The position numbers and the translations under genes were made by a program. The notes under the pieces were generated by a model. It saw nothing but the letters and a program-made list of their open reading frames with translations, was not told the origin of the DNA and made no database searches. Shown here one piece after another: positions 1 to 7,997 of a DNA stretch of 64,000 bases (position 1 is the stretch's first letter; each line of letters opens with the position of its first letter). Source of the stretch: Oscillospiraceae bacterium (GTDB taxonomy: Bacteria > Bacillota > Clostridia > Oscillospirales > Ruminococcaceae); contig CAAGBS010000038.1 of the NCBI GenBank assembly GCA_900768125.1, positions 124,001 through 188,000 of the forward strand, in the 5' to 3' direction.

Positions 1-355
1 TTATCCTGCCGCCGTCGTCCTTCAGGAAATGTGAAAAGAATCCGCACAGGCAGTACTCCCCGTCCTTTGAGAGCTTCATTTTGATGTCAACGCTGAGGCT
101 CATTCGGTCTATCCCCGAAATTATCCCCTCTTCGATGCGCGAAGCATACACATTGAAAGACGGCAGATACTGGGGGTCTATCAGTCCGCTTTCGCGCAGT
201 TCGTCAAGCGGGTCGCCGGACATATTCCTGAAAATATCTGAGCCGACAGTTGCGACAGTCCCTTCCGAGCAATTCCAGAGGAAATGCGCGGAATGCTTAT
301 CGCGGTCAAGCATCTCAATGAAAAGCTGACTGTCCTTTTCGGTTATGCTGCACAT
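1..355 (-). CDS. N-terminal part of an unrecognised, possibly PAS-like signalling protein (cut by window edge)
   Basis: About 118 codons are visible, read leftward off the window edge with no stop. The start is an ATG preceded by an AAGGCGGTG ribosome site. The protein begins MCSITEKDSQLFIEML and is soluble, with no signal peptide or membrane segment. The pattern of short helices, then 'SLSVDIKMKL' and 'YCLCGFFSHFLKD' strand-like segments, resembles the PAS-type input domain that precedes GGDEF or EAL output domains in gut Clostridia, but no output domain is in view, so this is only a guess. It has its own near-consensus promoter just upstream. Confidence 0.5.
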   Translation of the reverse strand, partial: MCSITEKDSQLFIEMLDRDKHSAHFLWNCSEGTVATVGSDIFRNMSGDPLDELRESGLIDPQYLPSFNVYASRIEEGIISGIDRMSLSVDIKMKLSKDGEYCLCGFFSHFLKDDGGRI

Positions 356-398
356 ATTTCCACCGCCTTTCCTTTTTATAACTATTTGCTTTTATACA

Positions 399-427
399 AT
401 TATACCACATATATTTAGGATTTTCAA
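399..427 (-). promoter_or_regulatory. Promoter of the truncated left-end gene
   Basis: On the minus strand TTGAAA is followed after 17 bp by TATAAT, a near-perfect housekeeping promoter. Transcription would begin about 35 bases before the start codon of the left-end gene. The AT-rich stretch between it and the recO stop contains nothing else recognisable. Confidence 0.75.
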
Positions 428-485
428 TAGTTTTTGTTAAAACTGCAATAGACAAATTGCATATTAAGTCAAATAAACTCGAATT

Positions 486-1253
486 TTATTCCGGTTTAAT
501 ACTTTTATAGTAGTCCAGTGCAGGGAAGCTCCGTTCCGTGCGGGCGAGAAAGTAGTTTTCCGTGACCCTGCCCAGCAGCTTCGCGTTTTCCGGCGACACC
601 GTGAACTTGAACGCCCGGTCGAGCCTTGCGTAGACTATATTCTGCATAGCGCCCAGCAGTTCCCGGTTCAGTACGAAGTAGCGCCCGTGATATTCCCGGT
701 CGAAGCAGTCGCCGCATATCATTTCTCCGCTCTCCGGCAGGAAGAACATCTCGTCATGCTCGCCGCAGCCGCAGTTGCAGCAGCCGCGCAGGTCAGGCAT
801 GAATCCCAGCATGCAGGAGTACCGCAGTTCAAACGCCGCCTTAACCCACGCAAGCCGCGCGGCGTCCGGGGCGGTCTCAGCCTCGTAAAGCGCTATCGCA
901 AAGAATCTCACCATGCTGTCCCGGTCGGACTGCACCTGCTCCTGCATGGTGCAGAACCTCACCGCCTGCGCGAAGTAGGAAGCCAGCGCCAGCTTCTCGA
1001 TATCGCTGCCCAGTTCGTGGAAGCTGCGCTTAGGCTTCGCGGAATTGACCGTGTACCGCATTTTAGTCTTATTCAGGCAGAACGTGGAATAGGAAAACAG
1101 CCCGCATGAACCCAAAAGCGAGCTGTTTATCTTCTTCACTCCGTGCGCCGTAGCTTCGACTATGCCCTGTTCATCGGTGAGGATATCCAGGAAGCAGTTG
1201 CTTTCTCCGATATCCCGCCGCCCGACTACTATACCGTCATAGGTGAAAAGCAA
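486..1253 (-). CDS. recO: DNA repair protein RecO
   Basis: RecO helps load RecA on SSB-coated single-stranded DNA and anneals complementary strands in the RecFOR recombination pathway. The 255-residue length is normal. The N-terminal OB-fold begins YDGIVVGRRDIGESNCFLDI, and the helical C-terminal half carries the four-cysteine zinc site (CCNC at about residue 160 and CGDC about 20 residues on). The start is a TTG seven bases after a GGAGG that lies in the short gap behind the era stop codon. It is the last gene of the hisS-rimM-trmD-era-recO operon; era-recO adjacency is common in Bacillota. Confidence 0.93.
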   Translation of the reverse strand: MLFTYDGIVVGRRDIGESNCFLDILTDEQGIVEATAHGVKKINSSLLGSCGLFSYSTFCLNKTKMRYTVNSAKPKRSFHELGSDIEKLALASYFAQAVRFCTMQEQVQSDRDSMVRFFAIALYEAETAPDAARLAWVKAAFELRYSCMLGFMPDLRGCCNCGCGEHDEMFFLPESGEMICGDCFDREYHGRYFVLNRELLGAMQNIVYARLDRAFKFTVSPENAKLLGRVTENYFLARTERSFPALDYYKSIKPE

Positions 1254-1266
1254 GTCAGCACCTCCG

Positions 1267-2169
1267 TTAGTCTTCGTCGTACATTCCGAGGTCGGAGATT
1301 ACGCGCTCGCGGTTTCTCCAATCCTCCTTGACCTTGACGAAGCACTGCAGGTTTACCTTAGCCTGCAGCAGGTCTTCCATGTCCTCGCGCGCCATGGTGG
1401 CTATCTGCTTCAGCTTCTCGCCACCCTTGCCGATTATCATGCCCTTGTGGCTTTCCTTTTCGCAGATGATGACTACGCTGATGTCGATTATCTCAGTCTC
1501 GCCCTTCATGCGTGTCTTGAATTTCTCAACATCGACCGCTACGCCGTGCGGTATCTCCTCCTGCATGACGCGCAGTATCTTCTCGCGGACTATCTCCGAG
1601 CACATGAAGCGCTCGGTGCGGTCTGTGGCGATGTCGTCCGGGAAGAAATGCTCGCCCTCGACTGCAAACCGTTCAAGCACCGGCATTATCTGGTCTGTAT
1701 TAATACGGTTCTTAACGGATATCGGGATTATCTCCTCAAAGTCGTACAGTTCGGAATACTGCTGGATAATTTTCAGTATCTCGCTCTTGTCTTTCAGCAG
1801 GTCTACCTTATTCAGCAGCAGAACGACTGCAGTTCCGTGCGAAGCAAAACTGCGGATCAGATCCTGCTCGATGGAAGAAACTTTCTTCGTAACGTCCGCC
1901 ATCAGTATGGCGCAGTCCACATCGTCAACGCTCTGCCGAATGGACTTCACCATGTGCTCGGACAGCTTGGTCTTGGGCTTGTGCATTCCCGGCGTATCCA
2001 TAAATACGAACTGCGTATCGCCCTTGGTTAGCACGCCGTTAATGCGGTTGCGCGTGGTCTGCGGCTTCTCGCTGACTATGGATATCTTCTCGCCGACCAG
2101 CAGATTCGTCAGCGAGGATTTACCGGCGTTAGCGCGCCCGGTTATTGCAATAAATGCGTTTTTAGTCAT
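1267..2169 (-). CDS. era: GTPase Era
   Basis: Era is an essential GTPase that binds the 3' end of 16S rRNA and assists assembly of the 30S subunit. All GTPase boxes are visible: P-loop GRANAGKS (residues 11-18), DTPG (58-61) and NKVDL (about 121). The C-terminal KH RNA-binding domain shows GMIIGKGGEKLKQI. The 300-residue length is typical. The ATG overlaps the trmD stop by one base (TAATG), so translation is coupled. The neighbours RimM and TrmD also act on 30S assembly or tRNA, giving the operon a translation theme. Confidence 0.96.
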   Translation of the reverse strand: MTKNAFIAITGRANAGKSSLTNLLVGEKISIVSEKPQTTRNRINGVLTKGDTQFVFMDTPGMHKPKTKLSEHMVKSIRQSVDDVDCAILMADVTKKVSSIEQDLIRSFASHGTAVVLLLNKVDLLKDKSEILKIIQQYSELYDFEEIIPISVKNRINTDQIMPVLERFAVEGEHFFPDDIATDRTERFMCSEIVREKILRVMQEEIPHGVAVDVEKFKTRMKGETEIIDISVVIICEKESHKGMIIGKGGEKLKQIATMAREDMEDLLQAKVNLQCFVKVKEDWRNRERVISDLGMYDED

Positions 2170-3269
2170 TATCTTTCTTCCTCATGAAACTTGTAAACCA
2201 GCCTGAACTGCTCGAAAACAACAGGCGTATCGCCGCTGAGACCGTCATGTCCGGCACGCCATTCGTCCACAGAGCCTAACTCCGCGGTAAAGCCGCACAT
2301 CTCCTCCGTGACGCCGCTGAGCGGGACTTTCCTCACGTTGAACACCTGCACAACGCACCTGCCCAGCCCTGCGCCGTCGGTTACTATAAAGTACTCGCCG
2401 CGCTTCGGGAGCGCGTCCGGCTGTAAGCAGAGATGCGCCCGTTTTTTCCCGCGCATTACCAGCTTCACCAGCCTGTCGGATTCCTCCGCCGTTCCCCCGA
2501 ACCTGACCGCGCCGGAACACACCGCGTCCTCCGGCATGTCCTTATCTCTCAGGAATGCTCTCCAGAGCCGCGCGTGCTGTTCAGCTATGAATTTATCGTA
2601 CATATCCGGGCGCTTGGATTTAGTCACCATCAGCGCTTCGCGGTTCTGCCACTCGGTGACTGTCCGGTGGTCGCCCGTGAGCAATACATCGGGGACTTTT
2701 CTTCCGCGCCATTCCTCAGGGCGGGTGAACTGCGGGAACTCCAGCAGTCCGTTGTAGTGGCTTTCTATGCTGTATGCGTCCTCGTTCGGCAGTACGCCGG
2801 GCTGTAATCTCGCCACTGCGTCCGCGACTATCAGCGCGGGAAGCTCTCCGCCGGTGAGGACGTAATTCCCCACCGAAAGCTCCTCGACTTCCAGCTCGTC
2901 AAGCACGCGCTGGTCTATCCCCTCGTAGTGACCGCACAGCAGGACAAGCCACGGCTCCTTTGCGAGTTCCTGCACCTTGCGCTGGGTCAGCACCTCGCCC
3001 TGCGGGGACATATAGATTATGCGGGGCTTTCCCTCGTGCTGGGCTTTTATCGCGGAAATGCAGTCAAAAACCGGCTGAGCCTGCATGAGCATTCCGGTGC
3101 CGCCGCCGTAGGGCTTGTCGTCAACGCGGCGGTGCTTGTTCTCGGTGTACTTGCGGATATCGTGGGTGTGCACCTCGATGAATCCGTTCTTTATCCCCCT
3201 GCCGACTATGCTTTCATTCAGTACGCTGTCGCACATCTCCGTGAACAGCGTAGCTATATCTATCCTCAT
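2169..3269 (-). CDS. trmD: tRNA (guanine37-N1)-methyltransferase TrmD with a C-terminal ASCH domain
   Basis: Residues 1 to about 235 are a normal TrmD, which methylates G37 of tRNAs with a G36 to prevent +1 frameshifting. The trefoil-knot SAM site is clear (LLCGHYEGIDQR, then ELSVGNYVLTGGE), as is the catalytic segment LTGDHRTVTEWQ. Most TrmD proteins end near residue 240, but this one continues to 366. The tail contains LWRAFL, an ESDRLVKLVMRGKKRA segment, LPKRGEYFIVTDGAG, a V-T-E-E turn, VDEWRAGHDG and ends FRLVYKF, the signature order of a YhfF-type ASCH domain, a putative RNA-binding fold. I infer an in-frame fusion; there is no stop or frame change between the parts. ATG overlaps the rimM stop by four bases. 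Confidence 0.93.
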   Translation of the reverse strand: MRIDIATLFTEMCDSVLNESIVGRGIKNGFIEVHTHDIRKYTENKHRRVDDKPYGGGTGMLMQAQPVFDCISAIKAQHEGKPRIIYMSPQGEVLTQRKVQELAKEPWLVLLCGHYEGIDQRVLDELEVEELSVGNYVLTGGELPALIVADAVARLQPGVLPNEDAYSIESHYNGLLEFPQFTRPEEWRGRKVPDVLLTGDHRTVTEWQNREALMVTKSKRPDMYDKFIAEQHARLWRAFLRDKDMPEDAVCSGAVRFGGTAEESDRLVKLVMRGKKRAHLCLQPDALPKRGEYFIVTDGAGLGRCVVQVFNVRKVPLSGVTEEMCGFTAELGSVDEWRAGHDGLSGDTPVVFEQFRLVYKFHEEER

Positions 3270-3805
3270 TCGCCTTCCTCGCCAGGCTCGTCAGAATCGT
3301 CGTCAAACAGCCCGGGAAGCGGTCTGATTATCATTTCGCCGTTGTCGATGTCGGTCTTCAGCACTACTTCGTCAATGCACGGAAACATCAGTTCAGTGCC
3401 GTCCGGCTTCCGAATGGAATACACATCGCTCGCGCCGTTCTGGTAAACATCGGTTATCTTCCCGTAAACCATGCCGGAATCCGCGTCCTTTACAGTCAGC
3501 CCGATGATATCCTGAATGAAGTACAGCCCATCTTCAAGTTCTGCGTCCTCGCGGTCGAGGTACAGCACCTTTCCGATGAGCGGCTGAGCCTGCTCTATCT
3601 TGTCGATCCCCGCAAACTTCATCACAACGATGTTCTTGTGGGGATACGCGCGGGATACCTCCACCGGGGTCTTGCCCTTGTCGAGATAGAGCGTGTCGAA
3701 ATCACACAGCACCTCGGCGCTGTCGCAGTAATACTGCACGCGGACTTCCCCGCGTATACCCTGGGTCGCGACTATCTTACCTATTTCCAGAAACTGTTTT
3801 CTCAT
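3266..3805 (-). CDS. rimM: Ribosome maturation factor RimM
   Basis: RimM binds ribosomal protein S19 and helps the head of the 30S subunit fold. The 179-residue protein begins with the RimM beta-barrel (LEIGKIVATQGIRGEVRVQY) and continues into a PRC-barrel (LYFIQDIIGLTVKD, then ELMFPCIDEVV). The acidic tail DDDSDEPGEEGE is longer than usual. In most Bacillota rimM and trmD sit between rpsP and rplS; here they are instead attached to hisS and era, an uncommon arrangement. Start is an ATG behind GGGACGGT, ten bases after the hisS stop. Confidence 0.94.
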   Translation of the reverse strand: MRKQFLEIGKIVATQGIRGEVRVQYYCDSAEVLCDFDTLYLDKGKTPVEVSRAYPHKNIVVMKFAGIDKIEQAQPLIGKVLYLDREDAELEDGLYFIQDIIGLTVKDADSGMVYGKITDVYQNGASDVYSIRKPDGTELMFPCIDEVVLKTDIDNGEMIIRPLPGLFDDDSDEPGEEGE

Positions 3806-3815
3806 ACCGTCCCTC

Positions 3816-5042
3816 TTACAGACCTATCTTGATTATCTCATCGAAGCCCTGCTGCTTTGCCTTTGAGTAAGCCTTGTCGGCTTTCTTGCGGTTTGCGGCG
3901 GCGATGAGGGTGACATCGTTCTCCGCCTGCAGCTCGTCGGACTTCTGAACAGCCTCCAGGACAGCCTCCGGGCTGTGCAGAATCGCCACCTTTCTGCGGC
4001 TTCCTGCAAGCTGGATATTGTTTTCAGTTACGATGGAGAAAATGCGCTCAAATCCGATGGAGAAGCCGACTGCGGGGACTGTATCCCCGGTGAATCTGCC
4101 GATGAGGTTATCGTAGCGTCCGCCGCCTGCGACTGTACCGCCAAACTGCTTGCTTGCCACCTCGAAAACTGTACCTGTGTAGTAACCCTGACCTCTTACG
4201 AGAGACGGATCAAACTCGACTGTATAGTTTTCGGAAAGCTTGTCCGCGGTCTCGATGATGGTGCGAAGCTGGTCGAGGGTCTCCTTTGCTTCCTCGGAGC
4301 AGTACTGCGCCATGTCATCAAGCGTTAGCTTACCCTTTGCGAGAAGCCCGGACAGACTGTTCACAGCTTCCTCCGGCATGCCCTTTTCGCGAAGCTCTGC
4401 GGCAACGCCGTCAGCGCCTATCTTGTCCAGCTTGTCGAAGCTTACGGAAACGGTGTCGAGAGAATCCTCCGGGAAGCCCATCGTGAGCAGCGAATTTCTG
4501 AGCACCCTGCGGTCGTTTACGCGCACGGTGAACTCGCCTATGCCTATCTTCGAAAGCGCCTTTGCGGTCACGGAGATGAGTTCTATCTCGCAGCACCAGG
4601 AATCCGAGCCGAGAATGTCGATATCGCACTGCACGAACTCACGGAGCCTGCCGCGCTGGGGTCTCTCCGCACGATACACCCTGTCTATCTGAATGCACTT
4701 GAACGGCGACGGCAGACTGTTGCGATTGTTCGCATAGTAGCGGGAAAGCGGAAGCGTAAGGTCATAGCGAAGCCCGAGGTCGCAAAGCTCCTTTTCGTCC
4801 ACCGGGGACTTTGCGAGCGCTTCCGCCAGCTTGTCGCCGCGCTTCATTATACGGAAAATAAGGTTGAGGTTGTCGCCGCCGTCGCTCTTGTCGAGGTTCT
4901 CCGCGCTCTCTATCGCGGGGGTGTATATGCGGGTGAATCCGCTGGCGGTGTAGGTGTCGAGGATAATTGACATCAGGCGGTCGCGCTGTGCGGCTGCCTC
5001 GGGTAAGTATTCCTGCATGCCCTTCTGGGGTTTTATATTCAT
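3816..5042 (-). CDS. hisS: Histidyl-tRNA synthetase
   Basis: A class II synthetase that charges tRNA-His with histidine in the cytoplasm. Motif 1 region, motif 2 (VYRAERPQRGRLREF-Q) and motif 3 (VGFSIGFERI) are present, as is the histidine-specific LVRGQGYYTG segment. A C-terminal anticodon-binding domain ends the protein. At 408 residues it is slightly short but complete. It opens the operon and is preceded by a 125-base leader with a hairpin and a strong promoter. I found no T-box in that leader, so any control would be by another route. Confidence 0.96.
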   Translation of the reverse strand: MNIKPQKGMQEYLPEAAAQRDRLMSIILDTYTASGFTRIYTPAIESAENLDKSDGGDNLNLIFRIMKRGDKLAEALAKSPVDEKELCDLGLRYDLTLPLSRYYANNRNSLPSPFKCIQIDRVYRAERPQRGRLREFVQCDIDILGSDSWCCEIELISVTAKALSKIGIGEFTVRVNDRRVLRNSLLTMGFPEDSLDTVSVSFDKLDKIGADGVAAELREKGMPEEAVNSLSGLLAKGKLTLDDMAQYCSEEAKETLDQLRTIIETADKLSENYTVEFDPSLVRGQGYYTGTVFEVASKQFGGTVAGGGRYDNLIGRFTGDTVPAVGFSIGFERIFSIVTENNIQLAGSRRKVAILHSPEAVLEAVQKSDELQAENDVTLIAAANRKKADKAYSKAKQQGFDEIIKIGL

Positions 5043-5110
5043 GTTCGTGATTCCTTTCGTTTGATAGCGGATAAATCCGGCAGTTTCCGTTCTGTATCAG
5101 CCTGCGCCCG

Positions 5111-5137
5111 TTAAAAAAAGCGTGGCGAAAACCACCG
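5111..5137 (-). promoter_or_regulatory. Leader hairpin plus U-run in the hisS 5' UTR (attenuator candidate)
   Basis: Read on the minus strand, the hisS leader contains CGGTGGTTTTCGCCACG, a six-pair stem with one bulged G, followed at once by C and seven Ts. This has the form of a small intrinsic terminator and lies about 70 bases before the hisS start codon. Upstream of it an ACCGAACGGT stem could compete for the same bases. No T-box consensus (AGGGTGGNACCGCG) is seen. Function is inference. Confidence 0.4.
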
Positions 5138-5174
5138 TTCGGTAATGTCTCAGGCCGACTTTACATACTAATTT

Positions 5175-5203
5175 ATTTTACCACAAAACTGCGCTTATTT
5201 CAA
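5175..5203 (-). promoter_or_regulatory. Promoter of the hisS-rimM-trmD-era-recO operon
   Basis: TTGAAA and TAAAAT on the minus strand separated by exactly 17 bp. Start of transcription is expected near 5168, giving a leader of about 125 bases before hisS. No other promoter is visible inside the overlapping operon. Confidence 0.75.
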
Positions 5204-5230
5204 GGGGTAACGCAAAAATCCCGCGAAATT

Positions 5231-5263
5231 CACAAAAGCCGCTCACTGCGAACGGCTTTTGTG
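5231..5263 (-). terminator. Hairpin after the YfhO-like gene
   Basis: CACAAAAGCCG and CGGCTTTTGTG form a perfect 11-bp stem starting eight bases past the YfhO-like stop codon. The run of Ts after it is interrupted, so termination may be imperfect, but the position fits the 3' end of that operon. Confidence 0.65.
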
Positions 5264-5270
5264 ATTCATA

Positions 5271-7997
5271 TTACATATCCGACTGAGTTTCAGTTTCAGA
5301 AGCCCCGTCCGATTCCGGGAGACTTTCCCCCTGCGCGGACAGAAACTCCTCGTCTCTGCGGCGGATCATTGAGCAGATTATTATCATTCCCGCCAGTATC
5401 ATCATGCCGATACCTGAAAGTATCAGTCCGGTGCTCAGCCCTGCCGGATAGAAATTAAGCACTATAGTGTGCTGTCCAGCCGTGACCGGAACCACTATCA
5501 GCGAATCGTCCAGGCAGGTATCCCAGTTCACATACTCGCCGTCTATCTTCACCGTCCAGCCCTCCTCCGCGGGAATGGTCGTGAACAGCGCGCAGTCCTC
5601 CGGCGCGTTTACTGAAAGCTCCAGCGTGCAGCCTCCGGTGCGGGTAAGCGTTGTGGAAGCGTTCAGCCCGTCCATCGCCGTGTGGAAGCGCTGCATCGAA
5701 GCGGCGTCGATGTAGTAGAACCACGCGTTGGTGAAGTAAACAGCGTCGTCGAGCAGCTTCAGCTTAACGCGCAGCGTGTCGCCCTTGCTGTAGGTGCCGA
5801 GGTACTCGATGCTGTAGTTCTCGTACAGGAAGTAGTTTCCGCGGTAAATATCGTTGACGTAAAGCTGAGTCTCGCGCTCGTACTTTGTCGGCAGATACAT
5901 GTAAACCGGGCCGTCGGCAGTGGCGGTGACTGTGTACTCTATCCATGCGTCGCTGTCCTTGTTCTTTTTGCGGTAGCTGTAGTGTGCGTCCGTTGTGGAG
6001 CCTATCTTGATGTTTTCGCTGTCGAATGTCACGTCGTCTATAGCCTTGAAAACGGCAGTCCCCTTTTTGCCGGACAGCATCGAAGCGAGCTTGTTCTGCG
6101 CCTGGAACGGGGAATATTCGTTCAGGTCAAAGCCTATAATGCCCTTGTCCGCGAGGTAGGCTATACCCAGTTCATCAGTGTTTTTGTAAACCGATATCGC
6201 GGTCTCAGTCTCCACCGGAACTGTCTCAGTGTAGGGTACCGTCTTGGAGTCGGTCGCGAAAACGTATCTTACGCCGAAGATATCGTCGGTAAGTTCGGTC
6301 GCGCCGTCATAGCGGGTGTAGTGCTCCCTCGCGGCGAAGCCCAGCGATTTCAGCAGCGCGATGGCCTTTGCGTTCAGCGTGCTGGAACTGTGGCTCATGC
6401 CGTACATTCTCAGCGCTATATCGTCGTTGACGCAGCGGTGGAACGTCTTTTCCATGCGGTAGAAATCCGGATCCTGCTCGTGTATCTGCTCCGTTACCCC
6501 GCGGGTGAGCGGGATATCCCAGCGGTAGCTTTCCCGTGTGGAGAATACTATATCGTCATGCATCTGGTAAAGCGACTGCGCGGTGTTAAGATATGCCTCC
6601 GCACACACAAACAGCGCCATTAAAGCGCACATTGCCTTTTTCCCGGCATTCTTCCTGTACGCCCACGCGAGTATCAGCATGACCGCAAGGCACGCCAGCG
6701 GTATAACTACGGTCAGCACCTGCTCGTAGTACTCGCTCTCATCGCCGAGGTCAGCGTAAAGTAACATGGCGAAAGGTACTGCAAACGCGGCTGCGAAGCC
6801 CCTGCCGCGCACCTTGTCCAGCTTGTCGAACGCCTGCGCACCGAGGACTATCAGCAGGAAGCTTATCATGAACGAGTAGCGGTAGGGAAGCCAGTTAGGC
6901 ATCTGCCCGCCGTGCCACATCATGTCCACCGGGCGGATATACATGCACAGCACCATCACGCCGACCAGCACCGCAGATGATATACGCTCCCGGGCGGTGA
7001 AGCGGCGGCAGGTGAAGTAAAGTATAGTGCAGACCAGCGCCAGCGTACCGGCGTAGAGGATAGGCATACCCTCCATGCGCACCGTGTCGTACTCAGTCGG
7101 GAACAGCTTGATGAAGATATCCGCGATGTTGAAGTTCTCCGCCAGCGAATAGTCCGGGTCGGAGAAAGCGAATTTGCCGTTTGAAAGCGATTTGTAGACC
7201 GGAAGTATCATGAAGCAGGACATCAGTATGCCGCTCACCGAGGAAACGCCGTACATCAGCACCGAGCCGCAGTATTCCCCGAAGCATTTGTTCACGCTCT
7301 TTCCGGAAGCGAGATACCACGCGAAATACAGCGCCGAGAATATCCCGACCATGTATCCGATGTAGAAATTCGCAACGAAGATATAGACCAGCGAAAGCAC
7401 ATACAGCATGAATTTCCGCTTGTCGCAGATACGCTCCACGCCCATCGCCACCAGCGGAAGCGCGACCAGGCCGTCCAGCCACATGGGATTCATGGTCTGC
7501 ACCACGAAGTAGCCGCACAGCGCCCACATCACCGAAAAGCAGACCGTAGCAGTCCGCCCGCAGCCGCGGTGCTTTCTCAGGAAGAACGCGCACGCCAGCC
7601 CGGAAGCTCCGGCTTTCGCCAGCATCATGGTCATCAGACCCTCGGTTATCCACTCGCGCGGGAATATCCACACCAGCAGATTGAACGGGCTTGCGAGGTA
7701 GTACCCGATTATTCCCATGAACTCGCCGGAAAGATTCCTGCTCCAGCTGTACCAAATGCTTTCGTCCCCGGCAAACACGTCGTACATGTAGTCGTAGTAG
7801 TAGACATACTGCGCATTGAGGTCGAGGGAAAGCACCGAGCGCGCCCCGAAAGGCCACACCTGGAACGCGATATATGCCAGGAATAGTATGACCACAGGCA
7901 GCAGAAAAGACAGCCAGTAAGCCCGGCTGTCAGAGACTGACCTGCCAAATCGTCGGAAAACGTTCTTCACCGCAGTGAGAGTGCTGTTATTTTCCAT
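5271..7997 (-). CDS. YfhO-family polytopic membrane protein, probable GT-C glycosyltransferase
   Basis: A 908-residue integral membrane protein with about a dozen transmembrane helices in the first 480 residues, then a large extracellular beta-rich region, then one last helix near residue 880 and a charged tail. The motif LSLDLNAQYVYYYDYM near residue 60 and the long CLMALFVCAEAYLN helix are YfhO-like. In Staphylococcus and Bacillus, YfhO works with CsbB: CsbB makes undecaprenyl-phosphate-GlcNAc and YfhO transfers the sugar to lipoteichoic acid outside. Here a CsbB-like gene lies directly upstream and overlaps by 11 bases, so I infer the same two-step surface glycosylation. The polymer and sugar are unknown. 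GGGGAGCGACA precedes the ATG. Confidence 0.85.
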   Translation of the reverse strand: MENNSTLTAVKNVFRRFGRSVSDSRAYWLSFLLPVVILFLAYIAFQVWPFGARSVLSLDLNAQYVYYYDYMYDVFAGDESIWYSWSRNLSGEFMGIIGYYLASPFNLLVWIFPREWITEGLMTMMLAKAGASGLACAFFLRKHRGCGRTATVCFSVMWALCGYFVVQTMNPMWLDGLVALPLVAMGVERICDKRKFMLYVLSLVYIFVANFYIGYMVGIFSALYFAWYLASGKSVNKCFGEYCGSVLMYGVSSVSGILMSCFMILPVYKSLSNGKFAFSDPDYSLAENFNIADIFIKLFPTEYDTVRMEGMPILYAGTLALVCTILYFTCRRFTARERISSAVLVGVMVLCMYIRPVDMMWHGGQMPNWLPYRYSFMISFLLIVLGAQAFDKLDKVRGRGFAAAFAVPFAMLLYADLGDESEYYEQVLTVVIPLACLAVMLILAWAYRKNAGKKAMCALMALFVCAEAYLNTAQSLYQMHDDIVFSTRESYRWDIPLTRGVTEQIHEQDPDFYRMEKTFHRCVNDDIALRMYGMSHSSSTLNAKAIALLKSLGFAAREHYTRYDGATELTDDIFGVRYVFATDSKTVPYTETVPVETETAISVYKNTDELGIAYLADKGIIGFDLNEYSPFQAQNKLASMLSGKKGTAVFKAIDDVTFDSENIKIGSTTDAHYSYRKKNKDSDAWIEYTVTATADGPVYMYLPTKYERETQLYVNDIYRGNYFLYENYSIEYLGTYSKGDTLRVKLKLLDDAVYFTNAWFYYIDAASMQRFHTAMDGLNASTTLTRTGGCTLELSVNAPEDCALFTTIPAEEGWTVKIDGEYVNWDTCLDDSLIVVPVTAGQHTIVLNFYPAGLSTGLILSGIGMMILAGMIIICSMIRRRDEEFLSAQGESLPESDGASETETQSDM

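Noticed and set aside
5043..5170. T-box riboswitch before hisS
   Set aside because: The leader is long enough but lacks the antiterminator consensus and stem I motifs, so only an unspecified hairpin is reported.
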